From positions 1 to 51,990 of the forward strand of contig CAKTDV010000020.1 of the NCBI GenBank assembly GCA_934546745.1: a DNA stretch of 51,990 nt, read 5' to 3'. Numbering within the stretch: the stretch's first letter is position 1; each line of letters begins with the position of its first letter. Made by a program: the position numbers and the translations under genes. The notes below the pieces were generated by a model, which saw only the letters and a program-made list of their open reading frames with translations, searched no databases and was not told where the DNA came from. This DNA is from an uncultured Desulfovibrio sp. (GTDB taxonomy: Bacteria > Desulfobacterota > Desulfovibrionia > Desulfovibrionales > Desulfovibrionaceae). Of the stretch, positions 39,870-47,353 are shown one piece after another.

Positions 39870-42500
39870 ATGGAACTGACAGCGTACTGCCGGGAACTGG
39901 CGGCAGCAACGGCGGATGCGGGGCTTTGGGTGACGCGCAACGGCGATCTGGTACGCAACGAACGGGAAACCCTGCTGCGCGAACTGCGTCGCGCGGGACG
40001 GATCTTTCGCCGCTGCGCGCGGGCGGCGGAGCGAAAAATGTGCGTCGGTGTCTTCGGGCCCAGCCAGGCGGGCAAGTCCTATCTTATCTCCGCCCTGGCA
40101 CGCGATGCGCGGGGCAATCTCATGGCGCGCTTTGGCGACGATCTCCGGGACTTCATTCGTGAAATCAACCCCGAGGGCGGCAAGGAATCCACCGGGCTGG
40201 TGACGCGCTTCACCATGACGCGGCCCGCCAGCCTGCCGCAGGGATTTCCCGTGCAACTGCGCCTGCTCTCGGAAATGGACATCGTCAAAATCATCGCCAA
40301 CAGCTACTTTGCCGACTGCGAACACAAGGACGACCCGGAAAGCGATATTGACGCGACGCTGCGCCTGCTGGAAGGGCGTGCCGGTCAGGGGGACGCCCAT
40401 ATTGATCTCGATGCGCTGGAAGATCTGCGCGAATACCTGCGGGAGTTTCGCTCCAAGGCCCGCGCCGCGGAACTGGAGCGCCGTTACTGGGATCGGGCGC
40501 TGGAGCTGGGGCCCCGGCTGGGCCTTGAGGATCGCATCCGCCTCTACGCGCTCATCTGGGATGAGGTGGCCGAACTGACCGACCTGCTGCGGCGGCTCCT
40601 GCTGGCCCTCGACAGCCTCGGGCAGGCCGAAGAGGCCTTCTGTCCTCTTGACGCGCTCATTCCCCGCGACAGGAGCATCATTGACGTGGCCACGCTGGCC
40701 GGGCTGGATACGGGGTCGGACGATACCCTGCCCGTCGTCACCCGGGAAGGACACCGGGCCGATCTGCCCCGATCCGTAGTCACAGCGTTGACGGCGGAAC
40801 TGACCATCGTCATGGAAAGCAGCCCGGACGACTATTTCGAGTATACCGACCTGCTGGATTTCCCCGGGTACCGATCGCGTGAGAAATATATGAACCTGCG
40901 CTACGAGCTGCAACGGGAGGGAACGCGGCGCAACATGTTTCTGCGCGGCAAGGTGGCCTATCTGTTCCAGCGCTACTGCGCCGAACGGGAACTGACCAGC
41001 ATGCTTCTCTGCATTGGGCCCAGCAATCAGGAGGTCAAGGATCTGCCGGGCGTCATCAACGACTGGATTGCGGGCACACACGGCAAAGACCCGGAATCCC
41101 GCCGGGACAAGGAAGTCTCCCTGTTCTTCGTGCTGACCAAGAGCGATATGGAATTTGAGTCAAAAGCCGGGGACGGCGACCCCAGGGGCCGCTGGGACAA
41201 TCGTCTTCACGCTTCGCTGCTGGACTTTTTCGGGCAGCAATACGACTGGCCGCGCAACTGGGACGGCCGTCCCTTCAATAACCTTTTTCTGTTGCGCAAT
41301 CCCAATTTCCATTTCGATGCCGTCCTCACCTACGACGGGGACACGGAAACCGGCATCCGTGAGGATCAGCGTCCCCGCGTCACGCAGCTGCGGTCGGCCT
41401 TTCTGCAAAGCGCGCTCGTGGCCGGGCATTTCCGCCACCCGCAGGAAGCATGGGACGCCCTCATGAGCCTCAACGACGGCGGCATCGGACGCATCCGCCG
41501 GAGCCTGCGCCCTCTGTGCAACCCGGCCATCAAGGCCGTCCAGATACGGCAGACATTGGGCGATACGCGCCGCCCTCTTCTGGAACGCCTCAGGGCCTTT
41601 TACACGACCGACGACAGGGAAGAGGAGCGGCAGCGGAAAAAAAAGCAGCTGTTCCGTCTCTTTCAGCTGCTGGGTTCTCCCAGGAACAAGCCGCGGCTGG
41701 GCCTGCTGCTGCGCGGCTTCACCGTGCGGGACAGAGATATCTACGACATGCACGAAGAGGCCGCGCGCCGCTTCCGGGCCCGGCTGGAGGAACAGTCCGC
41801 GCCCCAGCCCGCCGCGCCGCTCATGGCGGTGGACGACGCCGCGCTGGAGGACTGGGATCCCTTCCGTGACGAACCGGATCCCCAGCCGGGCGGCGCGGCG
41901 GCGGAAAATACCGGTACGGAAGCCCCTCTCTGCGATGAGACCGCCTTTTTCGCGGCCCATATCGAAAGCGGCTGGGTCAGCCGTCTGCATGGGCTGGCGG
42001 AAGACCCGGCCATGCAGGCCTGGTTCCGCCTTCCTGAACAGGACTTTTCCGCGCTGGTCAGCGAACTGGCCATGGGAGCGGCCCGCCTGCGCATCCAGGA
42101 CAGGATAGCCGAGGCGTTCCGCCAGATCGGCCGCTATGTCAATACGTCCAGGGAGAGCATCCTCCGGCAGCAGGCCAGCATGGCCGCCCGCATCATCAAC
42201 GGCTATGTCGACTGGCTGGGGCTTGCGCCCGGTGATGGCCCGGAAGCGCGCACCGTCCGCGACGAGAAGGGCGGAGCCCATGAACTCTTTATCCCTCCTC
42301 CACCGGTAGGGGATGCGCCCGCGCTTCAGGAAGAGCCCGTCGATTATGCCGGCGTCTGGTTTTCGGACTGGCTCAAGGCCTTCTATGCGCTGGGTATGGC
42401 AAACGTCAATTTCGACGGCGCGCAGATAGTCAATATTGAGGAAAACAAGGCGCTCGGCGCGATTCTTGAACGCATGACCGCCGACCCCGTCGCTACGTAG
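39870..42500 (+). CDS. srfC: SrfC family dynamin-like GTPase
   Basis: An 876-residue homologue of SrfC. GTPase motifs are in order: P-loop GPSQAGKSYLI (about 63-73), G3 LLDFPGYRSREKY (about 327-339) and G4 VLTKSDM (about 419-425). The wide spacing and the long helical C-terminal region resemble bacterial dynamin-like and other large GTPases. Helices rich in Arg/Leu follow to the end. No signal or membrane segment is seen. It starts 41 bases after srfB. SrfB and SrfC always seem to occur as a pair in the clusters I know of. Membrane remodelling or complex assembly powered by the two NTPases is inference. Confidence 0.88.
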   Translation: MELTAYCRELAAATADAGLWVTRNGDLVRNERETLLRELRRAGRIFRRCARAAERKMCVGVFGPSQAGKSYLISALARDARGNLMARFGDDLRDFIREINPEGGKESTGLVTRFTMTRPASLPQGFPVQLRLLSEMDIVKIIANSYFADCEHKDDPESDIDATLRLLEGRAGQGDAHIDLDALEDLREYLREFRSKARAAELERRYWDRALELGPRLGLEDRIRLYALIWDEVAELTDLLRRLLLALDSLGQAEEAFCPLDALIPRDRSIIDVATLAGLDTGSDDTLPVVTREGHRADLPRSVVTALTAELTIVMESSPDDYFEYTDLLDFPGYRSREKYMNLRYELQREGTRRNMFLRGKVAYLFQRYCAERELTSMLLCIGPSNQEVKDLPGVINDWIAGTHGKDPESRRDKEVSLFFVLTKSDMEFESKAGDGDPRGRWDNRLHASLLDFFGQQYDWPRNWDGRPFNNLFLLRNPNFHFDAVLTYDGDTETGIREDQRPRVTQLRSAFLQSALVAGHFRHPQEAWDALMSLNDGGIGRIRRSLRPLCNPAIKAVQIRQTLGDTRRPLLERLRAFYTTDDREEERQRKKKQLFRLFQLLGSPRNKPRLGLLLRGFTVRDRDIYDMHEEAARRFRARLEEQSAPQPAAPLMAVDDAALEDWDPFRDEPDPQPGGAAAENTGTEAPLCDETAFFAAHIESGWVSRLHGLAEDPAMQAWFRLPEQDFSALVSELAMGAARLRIQDRIAEAFRQIGRYVNTSRESILRQQASMAARIINGYVDWLGLAPGDGPEARTVRDEKGGAHELFIPPPPVGDAPALQEEPVDYAGVWFSDWLKAFYALGMANVNFDGAQIVNIEENKALGAILERMTADPVAT

Positions 42501-42513
42501 CGAGGAAGTCTTG

Positions 42514-43599
42514 ATGAAGATACGCTATCTCGAACAGAAAAACACGCCCGGCCATGGCTCCCTGCGCTGCGAGGGCTCCGATGCCGCCCAGGGCGACGTG
42601 ACCTTTGCCCTCCAGCGCGGCTCAGATCAATGCTACCTCAGCTCGCAGGGAACATGGCTCCAGGAACAGACCTTCCTTGCCGCCACGGCGCGCCGGGAAG
42701 GCGACGCCCTGTTGCTTGATATCGGCCCGTCCGTGGTCAATCTTCTAGATACGCAGGAAACCTACCGCTTCTTCCTGCATACCGGCGGCGCGCTGGAAAA
42801 AGCCGTTCTGCGTATCCCCTCCGTCAACTACGGGCCTGCCGCCTCCACAGACAACCTGCCGCCGCTCCCTTCCCCAACGGCACAGGAGACGCTTCCCGAC
42901 GAAACGCCGACGTCCTCCGGGGAACCCGCTTCACGGGAAGAAGGCGGCGAGGAACCCCCAGCCCAGGTTGAGGAGGCCCCGCCCGCTTCCCTGCCCGATC
43001 CGGAGCCATCCCCTCCCGCACCCGCCCAAAAAACGCGTCTGTCCGCCGCCCTGCTGACGGCTGCGACGCTGCTTCTTCTGTGCGTGGCGGGCGGCCTGCT
43101 CTGGTACGTTCTTTCGCGGCCAGACCAGCCCGCCACTCCCTCAGAAACACAGGAAACGGAAGCGCCCGCGCCCCTCACAGCCGCCGGGGCCCCCGCCCCC
43201 ACGGCGGAGCTTCCCACGGCAGCCCTTCCCGTTGACCAGCAGGTGACGCTCTTCTTCCAGGGCCAGAACCGCACCCCCGCGGCGGCGGCGGAACTCAGCC
43301 GCACCCTGCCGCGCGCGACCAGGGCCGAGCAGGAGGCCATCTACCGCCTCTACTATTTCGCCGGAGAAAACGGCGAAACCTCCGTGCTCATGGACTACGC
43401 CGCCTGTCTCGATCCATCCCGCCCCGATTGGGGCGGCATCAACAAGGATCCCGCCGCCGCCTGGGGCATTTATGAAAAGGCCAGGGCCGCGGGCATTGAG
43501 GAAGCCGCCGAAGCCCAGCATGCCATGAGGCAATGGCTGCGGGCGCGGGAAGCCGACGGCAACGCGCAGGCCGCCTACTGGCTGCGGCAGTTGCCCTAG
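42514..43599 (+). CDS. Bitopic protein ending the Srf-type cluster
   Basis: A 361-residue protein with a cytoplasmic-looking beta-rich N-terminal domain (about 1-105), then a Pro/Glu-rich linker (110-172). A transmembrane helix follows (about 176-199, LLTAATLLLLCVAGGLLWYVL). The rest is an external part whose last 85 residues are helical with Sel1-like features (MDYAACLDPSRPDW, KDPAAAWGIYEKARAAGI). Sel1-like repeats usually mediate protein contacts. ATG 42514 lies 13 bases after srfC and follows GAGGAAGTCTTG. The topology mirrors the SrfA-like protein: soluble head, linker, one helix, periplasmic domain. I recognise no named family. Confidence 0.75.
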   Translation: MKIRYLEQKNTPGHGSLRCEGSDAAQGDVTFALQRGSDQCYLSSQGTWLQEQTFLAATARREGDALLLDIGPSVVNLLDTQETYRFFLHTGGALEKAVLRIPSVNYGPAASTDNLPPLPSPTAQETLPDETPTSSGEPASREEGGEEPPAQVEEAPPASLPDPEPSPPAPAQKTRLSAALLTAATLLLLCVAGGLLWYVLSRPDQPATPSETQETEAPAPLTAAGAPAPTAELPTAALPVDQQVTLFFQGQNRTPAAAAELSRTLPRATRAEQEAIYRLYYFAGENGETSVLMDYAACLDPSRPDWGGINKDPAAAWGIYEKARAAGIEEAAEAQHAMRQWLRAREADGNAQAAYWLRQLP

Positions 43600-43899
43600 C
43601 GCGGTTTCCTTCTGAAAAAGCTGCGTGTGTGGATAGCGTCCTTCTGAAATTGAAAAACGCCAAATGCAAAATTTTCCTCCCCGCACGGGCGTGCCATATT
43701 GAAAAACCGTCTCATTACGTGTATTCGAACAAAAAATGGCCATACAGCCGTTTTTTTCTTGTTGTAACCATGTGTGGGTTGAACGCACAACCAATTCTGG
43801 CGGCTAGGCAAAGCCGGCGGAATCGGCTATAGACATACCTTACCCGCGAACACGGCCCAAAGGGCCGCAACCCGGAGACGAGTCTTACAGGAGGCCCCT
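43600..43899. promoter_or_regulatory. Upstream region of the lactate oxidation operon
   Basis: No gene is seen. The centre (43680-43790) is AT-richer and includes a T-run at 43752. An inverted repeat GGTTG-6-CAACC occurs at about 43777-43792, which may be an operator. I searched for a sigma54 -24/-12 pair, since lactate operons of some Desulfovibrio are under such control, and found no clear match. Confidence 0.4.
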
Positions 43900-45285
43900 A
43901 TGATCAGCCAGGCGCTGGTAAAAGATTTCGAGGCGATGCTCGGCAAGGAAAACGTTTTCTCATCCGAAGCCGACAGGCAGAGCTATTCTTACGATTCCGC
44001 CGTCTTGCAGCCGGTTGTTCCCTCCCTTGTGGTGCGCCCCACCACGACGGAACAGCTCGGACAATGCGTCAAGAAGCTGTACGACAACGGCATTCCCATG
44101 ACCGTGCGCGGCGCGGGTTCCAATCTTTCCGGCGGTACCATCCCCGACAGGGCGGACACCGTTGTCATTCTGACAAACGGCCTGACGCGTATTCTTGAAA
44201 TCAACACGGCCGACCTGTACGCGGTTGTGGAACCCGGCGTTGTCACCGCCACGCTGGCCAACGCCGTGGCCGCCCAAAATCTTTTCTATCCTCCGGATCC
44301 GGGTTCCCAGAGTGTCTCCACCATCGCGGGCAATATCGCCGAAAACGCGGGCGGTCTGCGCGGCCTGAAATACGGCGTCACCAAGGATTACGTCATGGGC
44401 GTGGAGTTTTTCGACGCCACGGGCGAACTGGTCAAGACAGGCTCGCGCACGGTCAAATGCGTGACCGGCTATAATCTGGCCGGTATGCTGACGCAGTCCG
44501 AAGGCACGCTGGGCGTCATCTCCCAGGCGGTGATGAAGCTTGTGCCGCCGCCGAAGGCCAGCAAGGCCGTCATGGCCGTGTTCAACGACATGCAGGAAGC
44601 CGCCGACGCCGTGGCGGGCATCATCGCCGCCCATGTGGTTCCCTGTACGCTGGAATTTCTCGACAACCAGACCATCGTGCGTGTGGATGATTACACCAAG
44701 GCCGGTCTGCCCCGCGACGCGGGCGCCATTCTGCTCATCGAGGTGGACGGCCATCCGGCGCAGGTGGCGGACGATGCCGAAATCGTGGAACGCGTGCTGA
44801 AGGCCAACAACGCCCGCGAAGTGCATGTGGCCAAGGACGCCGCCGAAAAGACCAAACTCTGGGAAGCCCGCCGTATGGCTCTGCCCGTGCTTGCGCGCTG
44901 CAAGCCCACCACCGTGCTGGAAGACGCCACGGTACCGCGTTCGCAGATCCCCGCCATGGTCAAGGCCGTCAACGATATCGCCGCCAAGTACCGTGTGGAG
45001 GTGGGCACCTTCGGCCATGCCGGCGACGGCAACCTGCATCCGACCTTCCTCTGCGACAAGCGCGACAAGGAGGAATTCGCCCGCGTGGAAGAGGCCATCG
45101 ACGAGATGTTCGACGTGGCCCTCAAGCTGCAGGGCACCCTCTCCGGCGAGCACGGCATCGGTACGGCCAAGGCCAAATGGATGGAAAAGGAAACCTCGCG
45201 CGGCACCATCCTGTTCTCGCAGCGCCTGCGCCGCGCCCTTGATCCCAAGGGCCTGCTCAACCCCTCCAAGCTGGTGGGCATCTAG
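43900..45285 (+). CDS. FAD-linked D-lactate dehydrogenase (GlcD type)
   Basis: A 461-residue flavoprotein of the GlcD/D-lactate dehydrogenase family. The PCMH-type FAD domain is at about 30-215 (VRGAGSNLSGGTIPD and PPDPGSQSVSTIAGNIAENAGG). The C-terminal substrate cap contains HAGDGNLHP and GEHGIGTAK, which are hallmarks. It oxidises D-lactate or glycolate to the keto acid, passing electrons to its Fe-S partner encoded next. In sulfate reducers this is the first step of lactate respiration. The ATG follows AGGAGGCCCCT. It is the first of four genes ending at a terminator. Codon bias is strong, in line with high expression. Confidence 0.93.
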   Translation: MISQALVKDFEAMLGKENVFSSEADRQSYSYDSAVLQPVVPSLVVRPTTTEQLGQCVKKLYDNGIPMTVRGAGSNLSGGTIPDRADTVVILTNGLTRILEINTADLYAVVEPGVVTATLANAVAAQNLFYPPDPGSQSVSTIAGNIAENAGGLRGLKYGVTKDYVMGVEFFDATGELVKTGSRTVKCVTGYNLAGMLTQSEGTLGVISQAVMKLVPPPKASKAVMAVFNDMQEAADAVAGIIAAHVVPCTLEFLDNQTIVRVDDYTKAGLPRDAGAILLIEVDGHPAQVADDAEIVERVLKANNAREVHVAKDAAEKTKLWEARRMALPVLARCKPTTVLEDATVPRSQIPAMVKAVNDIAAKYRVEVGTFGHAGDGNLHPTFLCDKRDKEEFARVEEAIDEMFDVALKLQGTLSGEHGIGTAKAKWMEKETSRGTILFSQRLRRALDPKGLLNPSKLVGI

Positions 45286-45303
45286 GCACGGGGGAAACGC
45301 ACC

Positions 45304-46602
45304 ATGAGCGATTTGCAAAAACTTGCCCGGCGCCTTTTGGCGCTGGAAGATCGTATTGCCGCCTGTATGAAGTGCGGCCTGTGCCAGGCCGTGTGCCCCA
45401 TGTTCGGCGCGACCATGATGGAAGCCGACGTGGCCCGCGGCAAGCTGGCCCTCATTGATAATCTCGCGCACGAAATGTTCACCGACGCCGGGGCGCTGGC
45501 CGACAAGCTCGGGCGCTGCCTGCTCTGCGGCTCCTGCGAGGCCAACTGTCCTTCCGGCGTGAGGATTATGGAAGTCTTCATGGAAGCGCGGGAGATCGTG
45601 TACGCCTATATCGGCCTGCACCCGCTCAAGAAAATCATCTTCCGCACGCTGCTGGCGACGCCTACGGCCTTCAATCTGGCCATGCGCGTCGGCGCGCCCA
45701 TGCAGGGGCTGATTTTCCGCAAGAGCAAGGACGCCCAGGGTACCGTATGCGCGCCGTTGCTCAACTTCATGCTGGGCGATCGTCACATTCACGCCCTGGC
45801 GAAGAAGCCCCTGCACAGCATGTACGGATCTCTCGACGAACCCCGCCGGATGGGCGGTCCGCGCGTGGCCTTCTTCCCCGGCTGCGTGGCCGACAAGATG
45901 TATACCCGTATGGGCGACGCCTGTATCCGGGTGCTGCGCCATCATGGCGTCGCCGTCTACATGCCTTCGGGCTTTGCCTGCTGCGGTATCCCGGCCCTGT
46001 CTTCCGGCGATGTCACGGGTATGGTCAAGGAAATGAGGATAAACCTTGCCCTGCTTGAGGATCTGTCCTTCGACTATGTGCTGACGCCCTGCGGATCCTG
46101 CACCGCCACCATCAAGGAGCTGTGGCCCCGCTACGCCGAACGCCTCGGCGCCATAGAAAAGGGCCTGGCCCTGCGCCTGGCGGCCCGTACCATGGATATC
46201 AACGAGTTTCTGGTCAAGGTCATCGGGGTCAAGCCCGCCGAAACCAGGGCCAGCGCCCGCAAGGTCACCTACCATGACTCCTGCCACCTGAAAAAGTCGC
46301 TTGGCGTGGCGCGGGAGCCCCGCGATGTCATCCGCTCCAATCCCTACCTGCAACTGGTGGAGATGAAGGAAGCCGATCGCTGCTGCGGCTGCGGCGGTTC
46401 CTTCAACCTCTTCCACTATGATCTGTCCCGCCAGATCGGCCAGAGAAAACGCGACAACGCTGTCGCCACCGGTGCGGAAATCGTCGCCATGGGGTGCCCC
46501 GCCTGCATGATGCAGTTTGAAGACGTGCTTTCGCATAATCAGGACGCCATGCAGGTAAAGCATACTGTCGAACTGTACGCCGAAAGCCTCAATCTCATGT
46601 AG
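45304..46602 (+). CDS. Fe-S subunit of D-lactate dehydrogenase (GlcF-like, CCG domains)
   Basis: A 432-residue partner of the preceding flavoprotein. Two 4Fe-4S sites are near the N-terminus: CMKCGLCQAVCP and CLLCGSCEANCP. Two CCG (cysteine-rich) domains follow: CGIPALSSGD near 225 and the pair HDSCHLKKSLG with CCGCGGSFN near 320-360. This is the GlcF/HdrD-like arrangement that carries electrons from the flavin toward menaquinone or a heterodisulfide-type acceptor. It starts 18 bases after the dehydrogenase gene, with GGGGGAAACGCACC as ribosome site. A GC-rich palindrome follows it. Confidence 0.92.
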   Translation: MSDLQKLARRLLALEDRIAACMKCGLCQAVCPMFGATMMEADVARGKLALIDNLAHEMFTDAGALADKLGRCLLCGSCEANCPSGVRIMEVFMEAREIVYAYIGLHPLKKIIFRTLLATPTAFNLAMRVGAPMQGLIFRKSKDAQGTVCAPLLNFMLGDRHIHALAKKPLHSMYGSLDEPRRMGGPRVAFFPGCVADKMYTRMGDACIRVLRHHGVAVYMPSGFACCGIPALSSGDVTGMVKEMRINLALLEDLSFDYVLTPCGSCTATIKELWPRYAERLGAIEKGLALRLAARTMDINEFLVKVIGVKPAETRASARKVTYHDSCHLKKSLGVAREPRDVIRSNPYLQLVEMKEADRCCGCGGSFNLFHYDLSRQIGQRKRDNAVATGAEIVAMGCPACMMQFEDVLSHNQDAMQVKHTVELYAESLNLM

Positions 46603-46632
46603 GCAATCCGCACTGTCCTTTTACGGAATGCG

Positions 46633-46660
46633 GGGAGCACGGCGGATCCGCCGCGCTCCC
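46633..46660 (+). other. Strong intercistronic hairpin in lactate operon
   Basis: GGGAGC and GCTCCC flank the perfect 12-bp palindrome GGCGGATCCGCC. There is no T-run behind it. It lies between the D-lactate and L-lactate gene pairs and could set differential mRNA stability. Confidence 0.5.
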
Positions 46661-46717
46661 GGCACGCGCAAAAGGGCCCGGCGTCCGATATTTACCCTAA
46701 TTGTCAAGGAGACATAC

Positions 46718-47347
46718 ATGGCCCCTGAACATCAGCAACTGCTGGACGCTTTCAGCGCCAAGGCCCAGGCCACGTCCGCCGTGGTGACGGAAGCCCCCAA
46801 CATGGCCGCCGCGCTACAGTACGTGGTGGACGTGTGCGAAAACCGGCCCGCCGCTGAACTGCTGGCCGACGAGGATGTGGAAAAAGGCCCCAACGGCCCC
46901 AACGGCGTGCCCACGCGCGTACAGCGCATCATAGCGGCCCCTGATCTGGACGGCGCGGATTTTGATGCCCTCTCCGGCCTCTGCGCCGCCAAGGGCTTTG
47001 CCTGCATCCGCCAGGGGGTGCGCAAGCATCTTGCCGGCATTGACATAGGCGTGACCAAGGCCATTCTCGGCGTCGCCGCCAGCGGCACCTGTATGGTGGA
47101 CGCCGACGGCGAGGACGCGCGTCTTGCCGGCATGGTGAGCGAAGTGCACATCCTGCTGCTCAAAAAATCCGAAATCTATCCGGATCTGCCTTCCATCGCC
47201 CAGAAGCTGCGCGAGCGTATGAACGCCAACCCCACCACCTACACCACGTTCATCACGGGCCCCAGCCGCACCGCTGACATTGAGCGCGTTGCCGCCGTGG
47301 GCGTGCATGGCCCGCTGGAACTGCATATCATCTTGCTGGAGGACTAA
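46718..47347 (+). CDS. lutC: LUD domain lactate utilisation protein (LutC-like)
   Basis: A 209-residue LUD-domain protein of the LutC type. The conserved core reads GVTKAILGVAASGTCMVDAD, the GxxxAxAxSGTxV pattern, and the end GPSRTADIERV followed by GVHGP is diagnostic. LutABC oxidises L-lactate to pyruvate. In Desulfovibrio a LutC-like protein is encoded directly before a fused LutA-LutB protein, as here. ATG 46718 follows CAAGGAGACATAC. The gap to the fused gene is six bases. Confidence 0.92.
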   Translation: MAPEHQQLLDAFSAKAQATSAVVTEAPNMAAALQYVVDVCENRPAAELLADEDVEKGPNGPNGVPTRVQRIIAAPDLDGADFDALSGLCAAKGFACIRQGVRKHLAGIDIGVTKAILGVAASGTCMVDADGEDARLAGMVSEVHILLLKKSEIYPDLPSIAQKLRERMNANPTTYTTFITGPSRTADIERVAAVGVHGPLELHIILLED

Positions 47348-47353
47348 CGAACC

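Noticed and set aside
43960..46563. Very long open frame antisense to the lactate dehydrogenase genes
   Set aside because: It mirrors the strongly biased GC-rich codons of the two real genes; its protein is low-complexity in His, Gly and Arg and matches no family.
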